Source: a virus. From it: DNA of 24,724 nt. The translations under genes and the position numbers were made by a program. Positions within the stretch are counted from its first letter, which is position 1, and each line of letters begins with the position of its first letter. The stretch spans positions 1-24,724 of IMG/VR virus record IMGVR_UViG_3300036790_000261; one strand, 5' to 3'. Positions 11,603-17,898 of this stretch are shown here, piece by piece. Under the pieces are notes generated by a model. The model saw only the letters and a program-made list of their open reading frames with translations. It was not told the origin of the DNA and did no database searches.

Positions 11603-13000
11603 ATGGCTGTTCTGTCGAGCGCCGCGAGGGACAATCTGCCCGATTCGGCATTCGCATTCATCGAGCCCGGCGGCAAGAAGGTCAACGGCAAGACCGTCCC
11701 TGGCAGCAAGCGGCACTACCCGGTACACGACGAGCCCCACATCCGGGCTGCACTGTCACGCATCGGGCAGGGCGCCCGGTTCGCGAATGAGGCGAAGGCG
11801 AAGGTAATGGCGGCGGCTAAGGCCAAGGGAATCCAGCACGACGAGGCTAGCTCGTCCACCGGCCGGTCACTGGAGTCCCTCTACCCTGAGGTCCGGTTCC
11901 TCGCCGACGTCCCCGAGATCCGCTCGGTGAACGAGGGCCCGGCGCACATCACCGGCTACGCCGCCGCGTTCGGCAAGCTGTCGCGCCGCCTCGGTGGTTT
12001 CGTCGAGCGGGTCATGCCGACCGCGTTCAACGAGTCCCGCGACGCTGGCTGGCCCGACATGGTCTGCCGGTTCAACCACAAGGACGACATGCTGCTCGGC
12101 ACTACCGCGGCCGGCACGCTCCAGCTGGCGGTCGACGAGCGCGGCCTGCGCTACGACGTCGTCCCGCCGAACTGCCGCGACGACGTGCTGGAGTACGTGC
12201 AGCGCGGCGACGTCCGCTACAGCTCATTCGCGTTCCGCTGCCTGGTGCCCGGTACTGACGACGAGTGGGGCGTCACCGAGTTCAACTTCCCGATGCGCTC
12301 CCTCCACAACATCAACGCGCTCGACGTCGCGCCGGTTACCGACCCGGCCTACCGCGACACCACGGCGGTCGCCCGCAACATGACCGGCGCCATTGAGTCC
12401 CTCGCCATGTGGGTCGACGCCGAGCCTGCTGAAGTCCGCAACATGCTGGAGGCCGGTCAGGCGAGCCGCTTCTTCAAGCGCACTGACCGGCCGTCTGCTG
12501 CCCTCCCGGCGGAGACCGTTCCCGAGGTGCGAGCCAGCGAAATGCTCGACGACCCGGCGATCGCCCTGCGCAACTGGACGTTCAAGGACGAGCCCGAAGC
12601 CGGGGACCGCTCGGCAGGCGACGACGGCGAAGAGCAGCGTGAGCTGACGGCCGACGAACTGGCCGCGCACATCGAGGAAACCCGCGCCATGCACAACGCG
12701 GAGACCATGTGCCGCAAGTACGTCGACGGCGAGCCCTGCGTCCAGGGGTCAGGTCACGACGGTGACTGCACGGGCCGCTGCTACGGCCGCCCGCACGGCC
12801 TGCCCTGCGCGATGGCCATGGGCCACGGCGGCGAGCACCAGCCGATGGCGGTCGACGACGGTAACGGCCCCGGCCGCGGCCGGCCAGCTAAGCGCGACGG
12901 TGAAGAGGCGGCAGAGGGCGCGGAGAAGCGGACGCTGTCCGGCCCCGAGGCACTGCTGAAGGCCTTCGAGCGCCGGAGCCAGCTCGCTGTGATTGACTAA
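11603..13000 (+). CDS. Prohead maturation protease (S78-like) with extra domains
   Basis: This enzyme cleaves head proteins during capsid maturation. Residues 1-80 form an N-terminal domain (LPDSAFAFIEPGG, KRHYPVHDEPHIRAAL) known from some actinophage proteases and capsid fusions. Residues 112-260 are the HK97-type protease: ITGYAAAF, a FVERVMPTAF segment, CRFNHKDD with catalytic His 159, and RGDVRYSSFAF with Ser 207/208. Residues 260-400 are acidic linker. Residues 395-445 hold a Cys/His cluster (MCRKYVDGEPC, DGDCTGRCYGRP, CAMAMGHGGEH) that may bind zinc. At 465 residues it is about twice the size of a simple prohead protease. ATG 11603 has GAAGGAGAG 10 bases upstream. Confidence 0.88.
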   Translation: MAVLSSAARDNLPDSAFAFIEPGGKKVNGKTVPGSKRHYPVHDEPHIRAALSRIGQGARFANEAKAKVMAAAKAKGIQHDEASSSTGRSLESLYPEVRFLADVPEIRSVNEGPAHITGYAAAFGKLSRRLGGFVERVMPTAFNESRDAGWPDMVCRFNHKDDMLLGTTAAGTLQLAVDERGLRYDVVPPNCRDDVLEYVQRGDVRYSSFAFRCLVPGTDDEWGVTEFNFPMRSLHNINALDVAPVTDPAYRDTTAVARNMTGAIESLAMWVDAEPAEVRNMLEAGQASRFFKRTDRPSAALPAETVPEVRASEMLDDPAIALRNWTFKDEPEAGDRSAGDDGEEQRELTADELAAHIEETRAMHNAETMCRKYVDGEPCVQGSGHDGDCTGRCYGRPHGLPCAMAMGHGGEHQPMAVDDGNGPGRGRPAKRDGEEAAEGAEKRTLSGPEALLKAFERRSQLAVID

Positions 13001-13029
13001 TCCCGTGCCAGACGGGCAGGTTTAACCGA

Positions 13030-13386
13030 GTGGATGAGAACCCGGGGTCGCACGTCTCGCCCCTGGAGAACGTAGAACGGCGCATCCTGGTGCAGCTTCA
13101 GCAGATGGAGCTGCGCCTCAACCAGAAATTGGAGCAGATCATGGTTTCTCAGACCGACATTGACGCCCTGACCACGCAGCTCGTTGCCTCGGTAGGCGAC
13201 CTTCAGGCGCAGTCCACGGCGATCGGCGCGGACGTCACCGCTATCCAGGCAGCCCTGGCTAACCCGAACAGCATCGACATCACGGCGCTTCAGGCTGCGG
13301 TGGCGTCGCTCGCGACCAACCAGGCGAGCCTGGACGCTTCGGTCGGCACGCTGAACGACGTCGTGCCCCCGGCGCCCGCGAGCTGA
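13030..13386 (+). CDS. Coiled-coil protein between protease and capsid, 118 aa
   Basis: A 118-residue protein. Residues 13-40 (ENVERRILVQLQQMELRLNQ and on) have a strong heptad-like pattern, followed by a second helical stretch (residues 43-75) and an Ala/Ser-rich end. GTG 13030 has GGCAGG 9 bases upstream; ATG 13141 is an alternative start. Position and helical content are compatible with a scaffold, head decoration or head fibre protein, but the capsid protein already has its own N-terminal helical (delta) region. Function is uncertain. Confidence 0.6.
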   Translation: MDENPGSHVSPLENVERRILVQLQQMELRLNQKLEQIMVSQTDIDALTTQLVASVGDLQAQSTAIGADVTAIQAALANPNSIDITALQAAVASLATNQASLDASVGTLNDVVPPAPAS

Positions 13387-13401
13387 CTGCCACGCGGCAG
13401 T

Positions 13402-13407
13402 TAGACT
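13402..13407 (+). promoter_or_regulatory. -10-like box just before a strong terminator
   Basis: TAGACT would start transcription near 13414, only 17 bases before the perfect hairpin at 13431-13467. No gene follows before that hairpin. It may drive a short RNA of about 60 bases or be a chance match. Confidence 0.35.
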
Positions 13408-13430
13408 GACGGCCTGAGGCTGCTCTGAGT

Positions 13431-13474
13431 AGAACCCTTAACAAGCACGGGGCTTGTTAAGGGTTCTGCCTTTT
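13431..13474 (+). terminator. Perfect 16-bp intrinsic terminator
   Basis: AGAACCCTTAACAAGC (13431-13446) is perfectly complementary to 13452-13467 with a 5-base loop, followed by GCCTTTT. This is the strongest terminator in the window. It separates the portal-protease operon from the capsid gene. Confidence 0.85.
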
Positions 13475-13494
13475 CCGCAGTTAGTTTCGTACCG

Positions 13495-13500
13495 TAGTCT
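13495..13500 (+). promoter_or_regulatory. -10 box of capsid gene promoter
   Basis: TAGTCT lies 7 bases before an ATG at 13508 that is followed at once by TAA. The capsid gene starts 66 bases further on at 13574. The promoter lies directly after the strong terminator, so the capsid gene probably has its own transcript. Confidence 0.5.
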
Positions 13501-13573
13501 TTAACTGATGTAAGCCGCGGCCACGCAGTATGTGCTGGAGCCGGTCCGTTTCCTGAAAAGGGAAGGACTGGCA

Positions 13574-14935
13574 GTGGCTTCGGACCTTGCCAAGTCGCTT
13601 CACGACCAGGAGCTTGACGTCTGGGGCAAGATTCAGTCCCTCGCGCAGGCTGCTGCCACCGAGAAGCGCAACCTTACTGACGACGAGCAGCGCTCTTACG
13701 ACGCGATGCACGCTGAGCTCGACGGCGTTGACAAGCGCCTCAAGGACATCCTTGAGGGCGAGAAGCGCACCGCGGCGTCTGACGAGATGTTCGCCAGCCT
13801 TGAGCAGCGCACCTCGAACCCGGGGGCCAACCGCCGGCCGAACGAGTTCGAGATGGAGCTGCGCTCCTTCGTCGCCGGCGAGCGGCGCGCGATCGACATC
13901 GTGTCGACTGAGTCGCGGATCATGAACCGGCTTGCTACCGGCCGGCCCGTCAGCCCGTACGAGGTCCGTGTCCTGACTGACGCCTACGTGGCGCCTGGCT
14001 CGTTCACGAACCAGACCAACGCCGGCATCGTGCCGATTGACTTCTACGATCAATTGCTCTCGTACCTCATTGAGGTCTCGGGCGTGATGCAGACTGGCCC
14101 GACCGTGCTGAACACCGCGGGCGGCGAGCCGATCCAGGTTCCCATCGTGCAGCAGCACACCGGCCTGACCACGGCCGGCGCGCAGGTTGAGGTTTCCGCC
14201 GCGCAGTCGGCGACGCTGGCCACGGCTGACCCCGGCTTCGGCCAGAAGACGCTGACCGCGAACAAGTTCGGCATCCTGATCCAGGTGGCCCGCGAGCTGA
14301 TCGACGACTCCGGCGTCAACCTGCTCGGCTACCTGGCCATGTCGGCCGGCCGCGCGATCGGCAACCGGCTCGGCAACGCGCTGATCAACGGCGGCGACGG
14401 CATCTCCGGCTCGATCCTCGGTGCGCCCATCGCAGTGACCGGCGGCTCGGCCTCGGCGGTGTCCGGCACCAACCAGGTTGCGGGCGGCCCGTCGTACTCC
14501 AACCTGATCGACATGGAGTACAGCGTCATCGCGCCGTACCGCCAGTCGCGGTCCTGCTACTGGCTCGCGGCCGACCAGACGATGGGCTCGCTCCGGAAGC
14601 TGACCGACACCGTCGGCCGCCCCCTCTGGGAGCCCTCCACTGTCCTCGGCTCGCCTGACCTGCTTCTCGGCAAGCCGCTGGTCGCGGACCCGTTCATGCC
14701 GGCTTACGGCACCGCCGCGACGTCCATCGTGTTCGGCGACTTCAGCCAGTACTTCGTCCGGATGGTCGGCGGGGTGCGGTTCGAGCGGTCGGACGACTTC
14801 GCGTTCGGCAGCGACCTGGTGTCCTTCCGGGCCATCATCCGCGCGGACGGCCAGCTGATGAACCCGCCCGTCGCGGTCACCCCTGGCAACAAGGGCCAGC
14901 CCCTGGTCCTGTTCAAGGGCGGCGCCACGGCGTAA
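13574..14935 (+). CDS. Major capsid protein (HK97 fold)
   Basis: The main shell protein of the phage head, 453 residues. Residues 1-85 are a charged helical region (QELDVWGKIQSLAQ, EEQRSYDAMHAELDGVDKRL-like heptads), the delta domain that acts as a built-in scaffold and is normally removed by the protease. The HK97 core follows: FVAGERRAIDI, the E-loop region (SFTNQTNAGIVPIDFY), then VARELIDDSG, the spine helix with GRAIGNRLGNALINGGDG, and a typical end (FGDFSQYFVRMVGGVRF, FRAIIRADGQLMNPPV). GTG 13574 has GGAAGG 7 bases upstream. It sits between two terminators, suggesting an independent, highly expressed unit. Confidence 0.93.
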   Translation: MASDLAKSLHDQELDVWGKIQSLAQAAATEKRNLTDDEQRSYDAMHAELDGVDKRLKDILEGEKRTAASDEMFASLEQRTSNPGANRRPNEFEMELRSFVAGERRAIDIVSTESRIMNRLATGRPVSPYEVRVLTDAYVAPGSFTNQTNAGIVPIDFYDQLLSYLIEVSGVMQTGPTVLNTAGGEPIQVPIVQQHTGLTTAGAQVEVSAAQSATLATADPGFGQKTLTANKFGILIQVARELIDDSGVNLLGYLAMSAGRAIGNRLGNALINGGDGISGSILGAPIAVTGGSASAVSGTNQVAGGPSYSNLIDMEYSVIAPYRQSRSCYWLAADQTMGSLRKLTDTVGRPLWEPSTVLGSPDLLLGKPLVADPFMPAYGTAATSIVFGDFSQYFVRMVGGVRFERSDDFAFGSDLVSFRAIIRADGQLMNPPVAVTPGNKGQPLVLFKGGATA

Positions 14936-14969
14936 GGTTTACCTGCTTAGCGGATGCCTGCTCTACGGG

Positions 14970-15002
14970 AAGCCCCTCGTCAGTTAACCTGGCGGGGGGC
15001 TT
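14970..15002 (+). terminator. Terminator after capsid gene
   Basis: AAGCCCC (14970-14976) pairs with GGGGCTT (14996-15002), and CAG (14981-14983) with CTG further in. A short GTTT lies a few bases downstream. Together with 13431-13474 it brackets the capsid gene. Confidence 0.65.
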
Positions 15003-15021
15003 CGCCGTTTACGGAGGACAC

Positions 15022-15495
15022 ATGAGGGCCATCAGGATCACGCAGGCGAACTGGCTGAACGACCAGGTTGGCGGGGACCGGAACGACATCAAGCTCGTGC
15101 AGGACGAGATGGCGTACGGGGCGGTTGAGGTGCACCAGATCGCGGTGTACGCACCCGAGTACGACCCGGTGCCGTTTCCCGTGATGCCGGCCGAGACGGC
15201 GGTGGAACTGCAGGACACCCCGTTGACGGTTGCTGAGTCCGCCGGGCAGGCTGAGCGTGACGCCGCCGATGAACTCGTGAAGATGTCCGAGGAGCTCGGC
15301 CTCTACGACGACCCGCCGCATCAGCCTTGGGAAGATGCCGCCGGGCCTAGCGACGTCGAGCCGCCGAAGATGCCGTGGATAACGCACAGCAAGGCGAAGT
15401 GGGTTGAGTGGGCGATTCACCAGGGGGCTAACTCAGGGCTAGCGGCTGCGATGACGAAGAACGAGCTGATGTCCCGCTATGGGGAACGCCTTTAA
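15022..15495 (+). CDS. Hypothetical virion-region protein, 157 aa
   Basis: A 157-residue acidic protein. It starts with a beta-like segment (MRAIRITQANWLN), has a Pro-rich middle (PVPFPVMPAETAVEL), an acidic helix (ERDAADELVKMSEELGLYDD) and a C-terminal helical domain (SKAKWVEWAIHQGANSGLAAAMTKNEL). The C-terminal part resembles small helical DNA- or protein-binding modules, such as the head-to-tail connector-region proteins of actinophages, but I cannot name the family. ATG 15022 has GGAGGA 6 bases upstream. Confidence 0.7.
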   Translation: MRAIRITQANWLNDQVGGDRNDIKLVQDEMAYGAVEVHQIAVYAPEYDPVPFPVMPAETAVELQDTPLTVAESAGQAERDAADELVKMSEELGLYDDPPHQPWEDAAGPSDVEPPKMPWITHSKAKWVEWAIHQGANSGLAAAMTKNELMSRYGERL

Positions 15496-15501
15496 GCGCC
15501 C

Positions 15502-15507
15502 TACACT
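15502..15507 (+). promoter_or_regulatory. Possible -10 box for gene at 15539
   Basis: TACACT would start transcription near 15514 and give a leader of about 25 bases carrying AAGGAG. The gene therefore would have a short normal leader rather than being leaderless. Confidence 0.4.
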
Positions 15508-15538
15508 GGGAATATAGCGTCCAGCAAGGAGACTTCTC

Positions 15539-16069
15539 ATGGCAGCTGTTTCAGACGGCACTAACCCGGGCCGCAGCTCGCGCCCTGAGCGCCAGTCGCC
15601 GGGCCGGAAGCGCAACGGCCGCGCCGAGTCCGGTGTCGACCCCACTAATGAGAACGGCCAGGTCCCGTCCGAGATCTTCGGCTTCTCGCAGACTTACTCC
15701 ACCGGCGCCCGCGGCAGCTCCGGCGGTCACGAGCCTACTGACGTGACGCTGATGCCCGGCCAGCTCGACACCGGCCTCGCCCAGGTGTCCGGCTCGGAGA
15801 TCACCTCGACCGGCGCCCCGGGCAGCACGGGCGCCCGCTCCGGAAGCTCCGGCGGCGAGACGGTCACCTACACCGACTTCTTCGGCTTCATGGGCCAGGA
15901 GCACCGCGAGAGCTCGGCGACCATGCACGTTGACGGCCCCGGTGACTCCACCCAGTTCGGCGACAACAGCGGCTTCAGCGGCGTCACCCTGCCGATCCTG
16001 CAGAATGCGCGGCCGACTTCTAGCGGCGCGGGCATGGGTCACGTCCGGGGTGCCGGCAAGGGACTGTGA
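15539..16069 (+). CDS. Gly/Ser-rich low-complexity protein, 176 aa
   Basis: A 176-residue protein rich in Gly, Ser and Thr. The N-terminal 35 residues are basic and disordered (PGRSSRPERQSPGRKRNGR). Two related segments follow: EIFGFSQTYSTGARGSSGG (about 45-63) and a later STGARSGSSGG with DFFGFMGQ (about 95-120), so the central part is an internal duplication with FGF and GSSGG elements swapped in order. It has no TM or Cys. ATG 15539 has AAGGAG 7 bases upstream. It may be a virion decoration or minor structural protein; that is inference from position only. Confidence 0.65.
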   Translation: MAAVSDGTNPGRSSRPERQSPGRKRNGRAESGVDPTNENGQVPSEIFGFSQTYSTGARGSSGGHEPTDVTLMPGQLDTGLAQVSGSEITSTGAPGSTGARSGSSGGETVTYTDFFGFMGQEHRESSATMHVDGPGDSTQFGDNSGFSGVTLPILQNARPTSSGAGMGHVRGAGKGL

Positions 16070-16257
16070 TGGCTAAGGACGAGTCAGGGGCGAGATGGCC
16101 GGCCTGGCCGGTTTACGGGGCGGTAGGCGCAAACGGGAATTACGACCCGGTCGCGGGAACTGCGTACGTGTCAGATTTCACCCTGACCCCGTCCGGCCTC
16201 GCTGAGCAGGAAGCCGCGCAGCCCGCAGAGGAGGTACCTGATGAAGGACCTGAGTGA
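16069..16257 (+). CDS. Small hypothetical protein, 62 aa
   Basis: A 62-residue acidic protein (MAKDESGARWPAWPVYGAVG and on) with aromatic and Gly-rich first half, a short beta-like segment (TAYVSDFTLT) and a Glu/Pro/Ala tail. ATG 16069 overlaps the previous stop (TGATG) and has AAGGGA 7-8 bases upstream; GTG 16066 is an alternative. Its last codons contain the GAGGAGG site of the next gene. No family is recognised. Confidence 0.65.
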   Translation: MAKDESGARWPAWPVYGAVGANGNYDPVAGTAYVSDFTLTPSGLAEQEAAQPAEEVPDEGPE

Positions 16258-16486
16258 CCTTGCCCGGGGCAGCCTGACGATGAATTCGTCGATGGCCGCA
16301 GGTAACACTGTCAGCGTGAACCCTCCTTTCAGCCCCGTCGGGACCGAGTCTGAGGCTTACGCGGACATCCAGCTGCACTCGGAGCCTGAGCCTGACCTCG
16401 GCCCGAACAACGACCACCAGCTGAAGACGCTGACCGGCGACACCGGCTCTTTCCGGCCGACCGCGCTGACCTGGAAGAAGGTGTAG
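16241..16486 (+). CDS. Small hypothetical protein, 81 aa
   Basis: An 81-residue protein without Cys or TM (MKDLSDLARGSLTMNSS and on, ending ALTWKKV). It is polar, with an acidic segment HSEPEPDLGPNND. ATG 16241 has GAGGAGG 6 bases upstream and overlaps the previous gene by 17 bases. It is part of a run of three short proteins that probably belong to the virion or assembly, judging only from position. Confidence 0.7.
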   Translation: MKDLSDLARGSLTMNSSMAAGNTVSVNPPFSPVGTESEAYADIQLHSEPEPDLGPNNDHQLKTLTGDTGSFRPTALTWKKV

Positions 16487-16488
16487 TG

Positions 16489-16749
16489 ATGGCACAGAGC
16501 TGGGGCCCGATCCACCAGGCCACCACCGACGGCAAGACGGCTGGTCACGGGGACGGCACGGTAACCACCCCGCACGTCGGCAGCAGCCTGCACGGCGAGA
16601 ACTACGACGCCACCGACGGGCGGCACAACAAGGCTGACCACCAAGGCTGGCCGTCGGTCGACCACCTGTCCGGCCCGACCAGCCACGACGACTTCGGCAG
16701 CAAGGCCGGGTCGTTCGAGGACGGCCCCGGAGTGTGGCGCCAGACATGA
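16489..16749 (+). CDS. His/Gly/Asp-rich small protein, 86 aa
   Basis: An 86-residue protein with 9-10 histidines (GHGDG, TPHVGSSLHGEN, DGRHNKADHQG, SVDHLSG). Many His and Asp residues could bind metal, but no known motif is seen. ATG 16489 has GAAGAAGG 7 bases upstream and follows the previous stop by 2 bases. It precedes a noncoding interval of 85 bases with palindromes and a -10-like box. Confidence 0.65.
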   Translation: MAQSWGPIHQATTDGKTAGHGDGTVTTPHVGSSLHGENYDATDGRHNKADHQGWPSVDHLSGPTSHDDFGSKAGSFEDGPGVWRQT

Positions 16750-16763
16750 CAGTGGCCCGCCGC

Positions 16764-16769
16764 TAAACT
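16764..16769 (+). promoter_or_regulatory. Possible -10 box upstream of gene at 16835
   Basis: TAAACT would start transcription near 16777, giving a leader of about 58 bases that contains the palindrome CCTGCTAGCAGG (16788-16799) and the hairpin at 16802-16827. Confidence 0.4.
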
Positions 16770-16801
16770 CAAGACAGCTCGCCGTGGCCTGCTAGCAGGA
16801 G

Positions 16802-16827
16802 CCGGCATCGATTTGTAATGATGCCGG
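16802..16827 (+). promoter_or_regulatory. Hairpin covering the RBS of gene at 16835
   Basis: CCGGCATC (16802-16809) is perfectly complementary to GATGCCGG (16820-16827), with a 10-base AT-rich loop. The last GG of the stem is the start of the GGAG ribosome binding site (16826-16829). Folding would partly hide the site, a layout seen in translational operators. Confidence 0.5.
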
Positions 16828-16834
16828 AGTCCTG

Positions 16835-17248
16835 ATGATTCTCCTGTCCACCACGTTCGCCGACAACCTGCTGGGCACGGGCACTGAGGGCGTAGCCACG
16901 CAGATCGGCGGCGGCACCCTCATTATCTACAGCGGCACTGCCCCGACCGGCCCGAATGAGGGACTGTCCGGTAACACCGCGCTCGCTACCTTCACGTTCT
17001 CGGCGGCAGGCAGCCAGGGCTCCCCGGCGTCCGGTTCAATGACCCTGGTGTTCGCAGCCACCACGGTTACCGCAGCTGCGTCAGCTACCGCGACGTTCTT
17101 CCGGATTGCCAGCAGCGTGCCGACCGCCCTGATTCAGGGCACCGTCGGCACGTCAGGCGCCGACTTCAATCTCTCGTCCACCACGATCACTTCCGGCGAC
17201 AACGTTGCCATCACCGGCACGCCGACGATCTCCTGGACGGTGACCTGA
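16835..17248 (+). CDS. Beta-rich structural protein (head-tail region), 137 aa
   Basis: A 137-residue, almost all-beta protein. GGTLIIYSGTAPTGPN (about 26-41) matches the LKIYTGTRP-like start of a family of small phage structural proteins. It continues with LATFTFS, an AATFFRIASS-type strand, LIQGTVGTSGADFNLSS and an ISWTVT end, in the family order. Members lie in head-tail or tail modules of actinophages and are virion components or decoration proteins. ATG 16835 has GGAG 5 bases upstream, inside a hairpin. Its stop overlaps the next ATG (TGATG). Confidence 0.75.
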   Translation: MILLSTTFADNLLGTGTEGVATQIGGGTLIIYSGTAPTGPNEGLSGNTALATFTFSAAGSQGSPASGSMTLVFAATTVTAAASATATFFRIASSVPTALIQGTVGTSGADFNLSSTTITSGDNVAITGTPTISWTVT

Positions 17249-17874
17249 TGTCCGGCCAGCAGTGGGTGTCGCTGCTTAATCCGGCGAGCCCGCGTGCTTC
17301 CGGCGCCGGCACCGTGCTCAACACCGCGGCGACCGCCACCATCTCACCCTGCCAGGCGGGCGCGCTGACGGCTGACGTCGCCACGGTTAACCCGGACGGC
17401 TACCCGGTGCTTGCCTGGTACCCCGGCCTGCTGATCCGGGTTCTCGCCCGCGGTTTCCTGACTACCACCGGAACCTCCACCACCGCTACCTGGCTGCTGC
17501 GCGCCAATAAGGGCAACAGCAACAGCTTTACGACCCTCGCCACCACGGTCGCCTTGACCACAGGTACCGGTTCGGTGACCGGCCTGCAGTGGAAGATAGA
17601 GGCTCTGCTGCGGTGCACGGCAGTCGGCAGCGGTACCAGCGGCAGCGTCTCGACGCAGGGCGAGTTTTGTATCCTCAGCGCGGTTACGGCTAACCCCGTC
17701 GGTCTAGCAGGCACGACGGGCAACGACACGAACATGCCGATGCCGAACATCTCGGGTGAGACGGCGCTAGGGCTAGACACCACGCAGGTCACGGGTATCG
17801 GCCTGGCGGCGACACTAGCAGGCGCGAACGCGACGGTTCAGTGCACGCAGTGGCTCGTGGAAGCCCTCGACTAA
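17248..17874 (+). CDS. Beta-rich virion protein, 208 aa
   Basis: A 208-residue Thr/Ala/Gly-rich protein with regular strand pattern (LLIRVLARGFLTTTGTSTT, TWLLRANKGNSNSF, GLQWKIEALLRCTAV). It has a QWVSLLNPASP start and a closing QCTQWLVEALD strand. This style is typical of small tail or decoration proteins of actinophages, but I do not recognise a named family. ATG 17248 overlaps the previous stop. It is co-transcribed with the repeat protein that follows 24 bases later. Confidence 0.7.
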   Translation: MSGQQWVSLLNPASPRASGAGTVLNTAATATISPCQAGALTADVATVNPDGYPVLAWYPGLLIRVLARGFLTTTGTSTTATWLLRANKGNSNSFTTLATTVALTTGTGSVTGLQWKIEALLRCTAVGSGTSGSVSTQGEFCILSAVTANPVGLAGTTGNDTNMPMPNISGETALGLDTTQVTGIGLAATLAGANATVQCTQWLVEALD

Positions 17875-17898
17875 CGGCTGCCTAACTGGAGGTAGCCC

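Noticed and set aside
13481-14158. Minus-strand ORF opposite the capsid gene
   Set aside because: The capsid reading frame is clear, and the antisense product is Val/Leu/Arg-rich without motifs.
14985-14990. TAACCT as a -10 box before gene 15022
   Set aside because: It lies within the loop region of the capsid terminator hairpin, and the gene at 15022 has a normal ribosome binding site without a leaderless layout.
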